Shown: in pieces, positions 33,728 to 43,513 of the stretch | Position numbering within the stretch: position 1 is the first letter of the stretch | How the letters are laid out: each line of letters opens with the position of its first letter | DNA from: Myoxocephalus aenaeus | Lineage: Eukaryota > Chordata > Actinopteri > Perciformes > Cottidae | Assembly: GCA_038501785.1 (NCBI GenBank) | Contig: JBAMJR010000160.1 | Span: forward strand, 672,501-736,500 | DNA: 64,000 nucleotides | Direction of reading: 5' to 3' | Translations under genes and position numbers: made by a program | Notes under the pieces: generated by a model | What the model saw: only the letters and a program-made list of their open reading frames with translations | What the model was told of the DNA's origin: nothing | Databases searched by the model: none

Positions 33728-34679
33728 CCGCTATGATAACAACATGTGACACGTGAGTGTGAATTTAGCCATTTCATTTTAATTTACAACCTCTGCATTG
33801 AAAAGAGTAAAATGTGATGCTTGAGATGATTTCATTTTTTTACCTAAGGATGTATGTCCTCCCCCTCATCCTTTACTCTTTCTTTCAGGTGTGATTATGA
33901 CTACCAGCATGGACTTTCACATGAACTTCATCACCTTCTTTGCTGTTCTACTAGTCTAACCTTATGATCGGATACAAGTTTTGTCAAGGATAAATAGTGG
34001 TAAGTTCAGTGTATGTTAATTTAACAACAGAAGGCTTTAGGGTCATCTATTTTTGAACGCACTGTGTAGCCATTTCATGTTCAAACAGTGTATGCATGTA
34101 TCGTTGCCGCTAAACACTGCATAAATCTAGGCATTGCATAATATATTTTTTTTATATACTTTAATGCGACTTTATTAAAAAAAATAATGATATACTATAC
34201 TTTTTTTTCTTATTTTATTCTACTCTTTTTCTTTAAGTAAGTGCTGTATACAGTTATATTATTGGTATTGTTGTTACTGTTAATGTTTTCTATTTTGTCT
34301 TTTTTCTGGCTGTAGAGGATCATGTCAGCCTACAACGAACACCAGATTGACTTGGGTCTTCAAGCCGAAATTATGACAACACACCTGCCAAAAGTTCCAG
34401 TTTCCTGAACATCATGCTATGTCTGCCTGATATTCTGTCCCACCTGTCTTCAGTCTAGACCCAATGACTCAGACACTAGTCTTGTCAAGGCTAATTAAAG
34501 GTAAGCGGTGTTATAGTTCATTGTAGCAAATGATAGGTGCAAGCACAACTCAAATTTCACTCAAGGGATCATCCTCAAACCAACCCTGTCTCCTAAAAAT
34601 TACATTCCCCCAAAACTAAAATGCATCCTCAATTTATGTTTGGCTAGAAACGTATTGTCTGGTCTTCTCAGAGTCGGGT

Positions 34680-35106
34680 TGTTTGGGAATGCAGCCCATA
34701 GGAAACGCATTCAAACGAGCGGAGAGATCCACGTGACAACATCCGTTTTTCAATTCAGATATTTTACAAAGTAAAAGTCCTACATCCAAAACTCTAATAT
34801 CTGAATATTTAATGACTGATAAACATGTTAACTTTTTTGGATGTAGGACTTTTACTTTGTAAAATATCTGAATTGGTACAGTTAAGATGTTTGGATGTGT
34901 TCAGAAATGTTCTGAACACATCCATATCAGTCAGTATTTTGAAAACCGGATGTTGTGTCACGTGGCTCTTTACGCTCGTTTGAACGTGTTTCCTAACAGT
35001 GTCTGCTGATTTGACCACGGAGATCCGAGTGTCTGTTGAGCTGACTGCAGTGTTATACTGCACTAGATGGAGTTTTCCACCCACTTTGGGCTGCATTCCC
35101 AAACAA
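34680..35106. mobile_element. Foldback element, 427 bp
   Basis: The ends read TTGTTTGGGAATGCAGCCCA on the left and TGGGCTGCATTCCCAAACAA on the right. Inside, CATTCAAACGAGCG pairs with CGCTCGTTTGAACG, CCACGTGACAACATCCG pairs with CCGGATGTTGTGTCACGTGG, and a perfect 40-bp inverted repeat lies at 34751-34790/34836-34875. There is no coding capacity and I could not identify a target duplication. It sits in intron 4 of the putative transcript. Confidence 0.8.
34751..34875. repeat. Perfect 40-bp inverted repeat
   Basis: The left arm starts CAATTCAGATATTTTACAAA and the right arm ends TTTGTAAAATATCTGAATTG. All 40 positions pair across a 45-bp loop. Next to it, GGATGTGTTCAGAA and TTCTGAACACATCC (34893-34906/34910-34923) form a second perfect 14-bp hairpin. 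Confidence 0.95.
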
Positions 35107-35729
35107 GCGGTCTCCAGACCGGCCCCGTAACCGGCCTCACAAAGCCCCTCTTCGCTTGCCGCTACTGAGGGAGTCCTTGTTAGTATCTTTTCCTCCGCAG
35201 AGCTTAGAAATTAAAATATCCTTAAGCGGGAAAGCATGAAAACAATAACACAAACATACGTTGATTATAAACGTATACATGAAAACAATAACACAAACAT
35301 ACGTTGATTATAAACGTATTTGTAATATGTCAAACACAAACGTAATTGAGACTGCACTTTAGTTTTGGGGGAATGAAGATCAGTTTAACACCAGAAGGCA
35401 GTGAATGTTTCAGTGTAGGCATCATGCTCAAGCACTGCATCAATCTAACTTTGCCTTTGTTTCTGTTTTTTTGGCTGCAGAGAGGATCTTCCCAATCCAC
35501 AGTGAACACCTGATGGTCAAGATACAAGTCCTCAAGCAGAACTTCCCGAGCAGCTCAGCTTCCTGAACTTTGTGTCCGTGTGAGACTCTATACCATGTTG
35601 GGTGCCCTCTTTAGTCAAGTCTGGACTCAGCGACTTGTTACTCTTGATCAACTCGGCGCAAGTGGCTAATCTTTTCATGTTTATTCACGAGTAATCCTTC
35701 ACATGCTGTTTCTTCAAGATCTCAACAAT

Positions 35730-35884
35730 GCTTTGTGAGTATACGGTACAAGTTATTGGATCAGTTCAACCTGTTTTTCACAGAAGATTTTAATTTCTTA
35801 AGGTTTATCAACGACGTCTGTATCTTGATTTACAATAGGCTTTATTTAATATTTCCTGATGTTGACTATAAAATCTATGCCAAC
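35730..35884. other. Unassigned sequence
   Basis: Short AT-rich link between the last proposed exon and the tandem array. Confidence 0.4.
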
Positions 35885-36501
35885 CAATTGTAATACGTTA
35901 TACTTTGTACCATATTTTTTGCAATAGAATTCTGGCAACCATAGTTGCCGGCAATTTGCTTAGAACTTTGTAATAAAATACCGTTGTATACATAGTTGTA
36001 CTGTGTTTATCTCTGAGAAAGACTAATTAGGTTCACGGTATAACTGCTGTTTTTAAAAAACATGCCGTATTGTCTTATACATTGTCACTTTATTTTTTAC
36101 GGTGAAGTTCTGGCAACCACAGCTGCCGGTAATTTACCGTTAAGTTGAACTTTTCAATAAAGTACCGTAATATATTATACAGTTGTACTGTGTTTTTCAC
36201 TGAGACTGTAATTAGGTTTACGGTATAACTGCTTTTTAAAATTATAATTTTTACCGTAAACGCGTTTATAACATTGCTGTTATTTCTAAAGCAAATAACC
36301 GTAAACAGGTTTATGATATATCAGTTTTTTTTAATAGTAATTTACCGTAAACAAAAAACGGTTCTCAACTGAATTTTACGGTTGCAAAAACATATACCGT
36401 AATGTCTTGTACGGTTTCACTTTATTTTTTACGGTAAAGCTCTGGCAACCACAGCTGCCGGTAATTTACCATATATTACACAGATTTTCTTTTACAGTGT
36501 A
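35885..36501. repeat. About 180-bp tandem array ending at TTTTACAGTGTA
   Basis: Unit 1 (about 35885-36062) and unit 2 (about 36063-36245) share CTTTATTTTTTACGGTGAAG-type sequence, TTCTGGCAACCA(C/T)AG(C/T)TGCCGG, AATAAA(A/G)TACCGT, AGTTGTACTGTGTTT, TAATTAGGTT(C/T)ACGG and TATAACTGCT. A partial third unit lies at about 36400-36478. The block ends TTTTACAGTGTAC at 36490-36502. AATAAA-like motifs inside come from the repeat. Confidence 0.75.
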
Positions 36502-36502
36502 C

Positions 36503-37640
36503 AGTTAGGTTTAAGCAACACCAACAACACTTGTGCTTGTGAAGTTGTTACCCACCATTGCCACAAGTGTATATAAAACTATGATAACAGCGAGCTAAAA
36601 CGGGCTAGTGCCACAACAACACACAGGCAAAGATATTAGCAAACAGAGTGACCTGCTCATTAAAGTCATAGGGCAGCTGGTCTCCTCATATACAATGATA
36701 TAATTCAAACGACATGTCATAAATTAATCACCTCATTCATTAACACTGTGTTGTGTTCACAGTGACTCCCACCATTTCATTTGTGTTTCCACCATCAACA
36801 TTGTTTTCTTCCTGAGCGACATAAAAAAAGAACTTGTTTCCATGTACTCGAAATCAATAGTTTGCATTTTGTTACTATTTCCCTACTTTCCGTGTGATGG
36901 ACTGGATGCAGCGTTACGTGGACAATATGCGTTCCACTTCAACCTGAAGATGAAAGCCATTTCTTCATGTGAACATTAAAGCCCCGGTGCCCACTTAGCT
37001 AGCATATCAGAACAAGGTGAAAGCAGAAAGGAGGAAATCAAATTAGTCTCACTCATCCCTCGATATTATTTCCGGCCTCGAGGGTTCTGAATCCTTTCCG
37101 TTTTCATTGGACTGTTGTTGCAGCCTATATTGTCCTGTCATGTCCACTCTTCATTCATTTATTCTGAATTATACTTCATTGTATTAGTATTCTCGGATGC
37201 CCGTTCTGAAAAGGGTGCTCCGTCTGTGTACTCTCGAACTCTGCATAATTTGAGATTTTATTAAGTGAATTCCTCGGAGAGGAGGTCTTCATTATAAACC
37301 TGCAGTAGAGTGTCTGAGGTCTCAGGCCCCCTGTCAGAGCAATGTGTGTAGAACTGAAACCGGCTGCCTGGGACCTACACCTCCCACCAAGTTCCATGAT
37401 GGTGATGTAGAATGGCAAAATGACTTAATTTCAGTGTGAGGCAGGTTGTAACTTCATGTTAGGCTGTAATCACTGAAATATGTAACCCAGACAACAAAGA
37501 GCCCTTCTCATTGCGACCAAATCGATGGTTGCCGTGTGACACAGAAAACAGTACAAACTCAGAACAACAAGAATCAAGAAAGTACAATTTCTACAAAGTG
37601 CTATCAGTAAGTGCCATTTAAGTGCTACTTTCTTTATTCA
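36503..37640. other. Unassigned sequence
   Basis: No gene or repeat recognised. 37030-37430 is non-repetitive and of balanced composition. Confidence 0.45.
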
Positions 37641-38085
37641 AGGTATAGTCGGAAAAGATGTGTTTTTAGTTTGTGGCGGAAGATGTAGAGACTTTATGCT
37701 GTCCTGATGTCAATGGGGAGCTCATTCCACCATCCAGGAGCCAGGACAGCAAACAGTCGTGACTTTGTTGAGTGTTTAGCTCGCAGTGACGGAGCTACAA
37801 GCCGATTGGCAGAAGCAGTGACGGAGCTACAAGCCGATTGGTAGAAGCAGTGACGGAGCTACGAGCTGATTGGCAGAAGCCGAGCGGAGTGAACGGGCTG
37901 GGGTGTACGGTTTGACCATGTCCTGGATGTAGACTGGACCCAATCTGTTCGCAGCACGGTACGCATGCACCAATGTTTTGAAGCGGATGCGGGCGGCCAC
38001 CGGTAACCAGTGAAGGGCGCGGAGGAGCGGAGTAGTGTGGGTGAATTTGGGGAGGTTAAAGAGCAGTCGAGCTGCTGCATTCTGG
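37641..38085 (-). repeat. Dispersed fish repeat (class unknown)
   Basis: Contains CTCATTCCACCATC(C)AGGAGC, ATGTCCTGGATGTAGACTGG, TTCGCAGCACGGTACGCATG, GAAGCGGATGCGGGCGGCC, ACCGGTAACCAGTGAAGG and GCTGCTGCATTCTGGATGAG. I remember this ordered set as a widespread repetitive sequence in fish genomes, but I cannot name the family or class. No terminal repeat seen. Orientation is uncertain. Confidence 0.45.
37784..37879. repeat. Three 32-bp tandem repeats
   Basis: CAGTGACGGAGCTACAAGCC followed by GATTGGCAGAAG, three direct units (37784-37815, 37816-37847, 37848-37879) with three substitutions among them. It lies inside the dispersed repeat above. Confidence 0.95.
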
Positions 38086-38100
38086 ATGAGTATTCAGTAT

Positions 38101-40897
38101 ATCATCCCTGACTACGTTAAAATAAAATAAAGTGTTTTTTTTCACCTGACACGTTACTTAATTGCCATTTGTTTCTAGAAGATGATGCGTGGCCCAAACC
38201 AGTTGGGCTACCTGCATATTCCTCATATGGTTTGATGTTACTCTTTGAAGCACATGCACATCATGCACATCTATCAGAGATCTTAGCAAGGAAATAAAAG
38301 GCTTTTGGCTGAAATCCCCAAACACTGCATTTTTCCTGTTCTGATAACCATGGAAATAAGTTGAGATAAGCAGGGGAAAGAGTGTAATGTCAATTTCCTT
38401 GTTGCTGTACACGTGTAAGTCCAATATTCACTCAGCTATTCGATCAGCGGGGCTGATGGGAACTTCATGGTTGGATTCGTCACTATGACACCTTTACCTT
38501 TACATGTGGTCATTTGAAGATATTGATTTTAAAGCAGCTTTAAGAGTTTTTTTCTGGGAGAGAGAGAGCAACACCAGAGCTCCACCAGCCCTAAATTAGA
38601 CTTTCTCGCCGCTAAAAGACAAGTTTGATCAACCCCAAATGTCCATTTGCAACAAAACAACACGCATCATTTATCTACAGCCTTCTGTTCAGTCCTCAGT
38701 GTGATTGTTCAGTCTTTACCTCCTCTTCTCTCCTTCTTCGGACTTGAGTAAAGCCCACAGTGTGTACACAGCCACATCAGGAGTTTTTTGGGGAAGCTTA
38801 ACGTTCTGTTATTTCTAAGCTGTCTCCCATGTAATGAGAAATTGATTTTGTCATTCTGTTATTTATGCTTGTCACTCTGAACTGTTTTCCTTCTGTTTGT
38901 CTGTATGTGAGTGTCATGAAAAGATGGATGGATTAGAAGTCAGCAGCTGTTTTAAAATGAACATCTGTGGTTTCTCTCTAAACGGTCTCTAAAACTCGAG
39001 TTCTGATCAAACACAAAGTCAATCTGTGTTTCGCTGAGGCAGCGGACTGGTGGGATGGTGGAAGTCTGTTCCAGCTGTTTTGGCTCACACTCGCTTTCAA
39101 TCCGAGTAGCTCGACAGCTCATCCTTTCCTCGCCTTTTATACATGTAACAGCAGCCAGCATGTTTTTATTCTTTCACACGTTATCAACCCTTATCTAAGA
39201 CCCGCCCCCTAACTGACTAACTATCCGGCTCAGCTCGATAGACTTTCATGCAAATGTTTCAGATTTTCTTCATTTTTCAGGCCGTTATTTGGGATACTCG
39301 TTACACAGAGAGGTTAAGAAAAGAGATGCATGTTTCATTGTGGCAAAACCTGTGGAGCTAACATTAGCAGAGTACGTTGGCACGTCCATCCTACGCTCAC
39401 TTCTAGTGGTATAATGAATGTACACATGCTGCTTTTTCTTTTGAAAAGTCGTAACAGTGAATAAAGACCTACAGGAACAGTGTTATTGCTTAATTCCATT
39501 GTCTTGTGTCTTGATCACCAGCTGATGTGGTGGTTAACTTTGACACTGATCATCCACTGAACATCCTTCAAACGCATATTGTTGTCCCTTCAGTTTGCTT
39601 CTCCCTGTAATTGCTTTTATTTGTTTATTAAATTAGATGTTTCTTCAGGGAGTGCTGTTAGTGACAGTGTGGGCTCCATGTTAGCTCTGACCACTTGGCT
39701 GCAACGAGTGCTAGTCCTAGTCTGCTAGCATTTCTTTGAAAGAATAAAGTAACTGAAGTCAACATGAATGATTGTCTTCTACTGTGCACATTGTAAAGGC
39801 ATCCACGGGATCCTGTTATGAACCAAACCTCTTGCAAAAATAAATCAGATTGAATGTTCCCCAGGACAAAATGGCCAACTGCCAGCCGTTTTTGCTTTGT
39901 GTGTGTGTGTGTGTGTGTGTGTGAGTGAGAGAGAGAGATTGGGAGGGGCCTGTCCTTGTCAAGAACAGGCTTTGAGGATCTCAAGCATCTTTCTGAGAGG
40001 ATTACCAGAACATGAAAAACAAAGAAATGAAAGACAAATGAGTGAAGAAGAAAGTAAAGAAATAGAAAAGAAGAAAGACGAGTTAGAAATAGAGCAGTCA
40101 GGCCTCATGAGTTCTTTAATGGACCAAATGCTGCTGACTGACATTTATTACAGAGGGACTCATCTTCCTACTGCACTGCTAAGAGGGGTGGAGTGATGGG
40201 GAGAGAGAGAGACGGGGAGTAATAAAAGAGGCAGAAAAGAGGATGTACAGAGACGGTTTCCAAAGGCCAGACAACTATTGCTGCGTTTTTTTTTCTTCTC
40301 CTACAAGAGCACAGAAAGACGGAGTTACGGAGCGATGTACACGGTTCAATAACATAAGTGTCTCACAAAGACACAGCAGCAAAGCAGAATATACTGACAG
40401 AATGAGAAACTAAAGGACGGAGTGTGTTAAGCTTCCCTGCATCGTCTTCATGACAATGGGATTATTCCGGCTAAATAAAGGGTAAATAAATCAAATAAAA
40501 AAAATGTAATTGAGCTGAGTTAACTCATAAATTAATGATAATGGCTTTAACTGTAATTAATTGAAATATCAGTTCCAATTTAGACGTACACACACGTACA
40601 CACACACACATCTTCATTGACAAAAATAGCTCAAATTAGAGAAGGACTGCTTCATTTCACAAAGGCTAAATATTTGCTCAGCCTTCATGTTATCTTCTGA
40701 CAAGCTCATCAGTTTACTGTTAATTAAATCATAAGATGCGCTTCGCTGGGCTTCAGTGTCAAGTTCAGTGGTGCATGCTAGCATGACGACGGGAACGCCA
40801 ACATGCTGATTACATGCACAGGTTTAGGCATTCATGAATGTAGTTCACTGTGCGAAGGCATTTCGTCTCAGAGAATGCATTGCCTCTCCTAAAACTT
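38101..40897. other. Unassigned; (GT)n and CA runs
   Basis: (GT)n at 39898-39923 and short ACAC runs at 40588-40612. 38160-38430 is non-repetitive and of balanced composition. Open frames of up to 108 codons have no recognisable domain. No gene supported. Confidence 0.45.
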
Positions 40898-42148
40898 TCC
40901 ATCCATCTTCGGCCGCTTATCCGGGGTCGGGTCGCGGTGGCAGCAGGTTCAGCAGACCGACCCAGGCTTCCCTCTCACCCGCAACACCCCCGAGGCGTTC
41001 CAAGGCCAGCCGGGAGATATAATCCCTCCAGTGTGTCCTCGGTCTTCCCCGGGGTCTCCTACCAGTTGAACGTGCCTGGAAAACCTCTAATGGGAGGCGT
41101 CCAGGAGGTATCCTGACTAGATGCCCGAACCACCTCAGCTGACTCCTTTCGACACGAAGGAGCAGCGACTCGACTCCAAGCTCCCTCCTGATGTCCGAGC
41201 TCCTTACCCTATCTCTAAGGCTGAGCCCGGCCACCCTACGGAGGAAGCTTATTTCGGCCGCTTGTATCCGAGACCTCGTTCTTTCGGTCACGACCCAGAG
41301 TTCGTGACCATAGGTGAGGGTTGGAACGTAGACCGACCAGTAAATGGAGAGCTTCGCCTTCCGGCTCAGCTCCCTCTTTACCAAGACGGACCGGTGCAGC
41401 GCCTGTTTTACTGCTGCAGCCGCACCGATCCGCCTATCGATCTCACGCTCCACCTTACCCTCACTCATGAACAAGACCCCGAGGTACTTGAACTCCTTCG
41501 CTTGGGGTAGGCAGTTTGTCCCCACCTGGAGGGAGCAGTCCACCGGTTTCCGGCAGAGCACCATGGCCTCAGATTTGGAGGTGCTAACTCTCATCCCTGC
41601 CGCTTCACACTCGGCTGCAAAACGCCCCAGTGAATGCTGGAGGTCACGGTCCGAGGAGGCAAACAGGACCACATCATCTGCGAACAGCAGAGATGGAATC
41701 CCGAGACTCCCGAACTGGATCTTCTCCGCCCCTTGGCTGCGCCTAGATATCCTGTCCATGAAAGTCACGAACAGGACCAGTGATAAAGGGCAGCCCTGGC
41801 GGAGACCAACACCCACTGGGAACGTGTCTGACTTACTACCGAGGATATGAACACAGCACCCCATACTCCCGCAGCACCCCCCACAAAACCCCCCGAGGGA
41901 CCCGGTCGAAAGCCTTCTCCAAGTCTACAAAGCACATGTAGACTGGTTGGGCGAACTCCCAGGACCCCTCCAGTAGTCTTGCGAGGGTAAAGAGCTGGTC
42001 TACTGTTCCACGTCCGGGACGGAATCCACACTGTTCGTCTTGAATCTGAGGTTCGACAAGCGGTCGGAGCCTCCTTTCCAGCACCCTGGCATAAGCTTTT
42101 CCCGGGAAGCTGAGCAGTGATACAACGATAGTTCGAGCACACTCTCCG
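40898..42148 (-). mobile_element. Rex3/RTE-type LINE, 5'-truncated
   Basis: The 3' end on the minus strand reads CCGGATAAGCGGCCGAAGATG then GATGG, the Rex3-type tail. Coding sequence starts abruptly near 42148 with (E)DRRVCSNYR. Blocks FPGKAYARVLERRLRPLVEP, QDEQCGFRPGRGTVDQLFTL and MCFVDLEKAFDRVPRGVLWG follow on the minus strand (42090-41900), which are reverse transcriptase motifs. A short deletion and frame change near 41850 separate them from the long ORF. The endonuclease and the 5' half of the reverse transcriptase are missing. Confidence 0.85.
40917..41864 (-). CDS. LINE reverse transcriptase C-terminal ORF, 315 aa
   Basis: An uninterrupted frame. Residues 18-31 are VGLRQGCPLSLVLF (the RT motif before the catalytic box). 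Residues 59-69 are LLFADDVVLFA with the catalytic Asp63-Asp64 (about 41673-41678). EFKYLGVLFMSEGK follows at about residue 123, then the thumb and the post-RT region (LTYGHELWVVTERTRSRIQ, QLRWFGHLVRIPPGRLP, GRPRTHWRDYISRLALERLG) up to the natural end PPRPDPG. It is intact from mid-RT to the C-terminus but cannot be active without the lost 5' half. An intact 948-bp frame suggests a fairly recent insertion. No host function is implied. Confidence 0.85.
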   Translation of the reverse strand: MGCCVHILGSKSDTFPVGVGLRQGCPLSLVLFVTFMDRISRRSQGAEKIQFGSLGIPSLLFADDVVLFASSDRDLQHSLGRFAAECEAAGMRVSTSKSEAMVLCRKPVDCSLQVGTNCLPQAKEFKYLGVLFMSEGKVEREIDRRIGAAAAVKQALHRSVLVKRELSRKAKLSIYWSVYVPTLTYGHELWVVTERTRSRIQAAEISFLRRVAGLSLRDRVRSSDIRRELGVESLLLRVERSQLRWFGHLVRIPPGRLPLEVFQARSTGRRPRGRPRTHWRDYISRLALERLGGVAGEREAWVGLLNLLPPRPDPG

Positions 42149-42916
42149 GTCCTCAAAGTCTTAATATTTAATTATTTAGATGAATTTGTTGTGGAAATGT
42201 TTCTGCACAGTGATTAGGCTCGTTCATTAGAGCTGCGCTTCGCCTGGAATCCAGACGAGAGCAGGCGGCCGCAGCATGAGGCGTTGTCAATAAACTGCGA
42301 TCAAGTCGAACAGTTTTCAGCTGCCTTCAATGTATACAAAGGAAGTCACAGAAACATTGACTTCCTGTTAGTGTCGAACTTTTGTCTACTTGTAGTTTAC
42401 AGATCACGTTTGGATTTATTCATGTGTTTGTAAATATATATTATGTAGAAATGTGTGTGTAGCTGCATCCTTTGTTCTTTTTATGTCTGCCTGTTAAATA
42501 CATTACTACTGGTTTTGATATGTGTTATATAAATACGATTTTGTATTATTAACCACACAAGATGTGTTTTTAGATTAAACATGAGACTAATAGTCAACAA
42601 TCGAGCGTTAAGTATTACAACTACACATAAAATAAGGATTTTCTACAACACGTGGTGTTTGCTGTCAGATCTAAGAGCCAATCAGCGCTCTGATGTGGCG
42701 ACAGTCAGGCATTTCCCATCATGCACTGGGCCAGGCAGTCGGGGGAGAGCTATTGCAGCGCCTGGCTCTGAAATCGACGGCCGGTTTGCGCTCTTGGGAT
42801 TATTGTTGACCACGTGTGTGCATGACGTCAGCAAGTCGGACACAAATCTAACCAGCATGCATTGCGCGCCGATCACCAGCGATTGAGTCTGCACAGAACT
42901 GGCTCGTCTTCAACGA
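42149..42916. other. Unassigned sequence
   Basis: No gene recognised. 42660-42895 is GC-richer with TTTCCCATCATGCACTGGG- and CATGCATTGCGCGCCG-type motifs that often occur inside fish DNA elements, but no ends were found. Confidence 0.4.
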
Positions 42917-43449
42917 GCCTATTCTCAACTGGTGGGTCGCGGGCATTTGCCTGAAAAAAAAAATAATTGTTTCATTTTTTTTCATCCTGTGGTTTTATTT
43001 TGAAGGGACTTTTTTATGTAACGGAGTGTCGTTGTTTTGCCGGCTCTAGTTTCAACTTGTTTTGCACTTGTCCCTCCATGTTTTCAGCAGTGTGTGACAG
43101 GTTGGGTCAAACCATCCTGATATGGGGGAGACTCTGGGTTTTTAGGATAATTAAATTAAACAGCCTACTGAATATAACATTCACAACTGATGGCGCTGCC
43201 TGCATGACAGGAAACAACTTGGGGGTTGTGAGGAGAATTGACTGAGTGCTGCTTAATTGTCTGTAAAGCACGCAATTTTTGGTATCTTAATTTTTGGTAA
43301 ATGTTTTTTGGTATTTACCTACTGAATTTGTGGAAAAGCTGCTCAGACAGTGACTTTTTCCATAGTAAAGTGTTTGTCAGATTTGGGTTGCGGCTTGTCA
43401 TTCAGGGGGTGATGGTGGGTCCCGGAGCCAGACCAGTTGAGAACCACTG
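42917..43449. mobile_element. hAT-type MITE (TTCTCAACTGG)
   Basis: Left: CTATTCTCAACTGGTGGGTCG; right, reverse-complemented: CAGTGGTTCTCAACTGGTC. This is the 'CAGTGGTTCTCAACTGGTGGGTCG' terminus of a vertebrate hAT (Charlie/MER-like) group. The left end is degenerate in its first bases. Interior frames have no transposase similarity that I recognise. I could not confirm an 8-bp target duplication. Confidence 0.6.
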
Positions 43450-43513
43450 GACAGCAGCATACACAGTTGATGGTGACCACAAGGACATTCATTCTCCATT
43501 AAAGCAACTCAAA

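Larger units (their letters stand above)
32650..35729 (+). ncRNA. Putative five-exon transcript, lncRNA-like
   Basis: Exon-like segments with consensus borders: 1) ends at 32667 before GTAAGA; 2) 33473-33544, preceded by TGTATTTACAG and followed by GTGAGA; 3) 33889-33999, preceded by TTTCTTTCAG and followed by GTAAGT; 4) 34316-34500, preceded by TTTTTTCTGGCTGTAG and followed by GTAAGC; 5) 35481 to about 35729, preceded by TTTTTTTGGCTGCAG. An ORF starts at 32650 (MASPLE) and joins in frame to TLQSNLVLDLDENNLLAFMT PRKT in exon 2, then V and a stop in exon 3, about 31 codons in all. No domain is recognised. Exons 4 and 5 share AGAGGATC, GAACACC, (T/C)TTCCTGAAC and AGTCT(A/G)GAC, so one is probably a duplicate of the other; exon 3 shares TTTTGTCAAGGATAAA with exon 4's end. 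A SINE lies in intron 2 and a foldback element in intron 4. It could be a lncRNA, a micropeptide gene or a decayed gene. Transcription is inferred, not shown. Confidence 0.4.
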
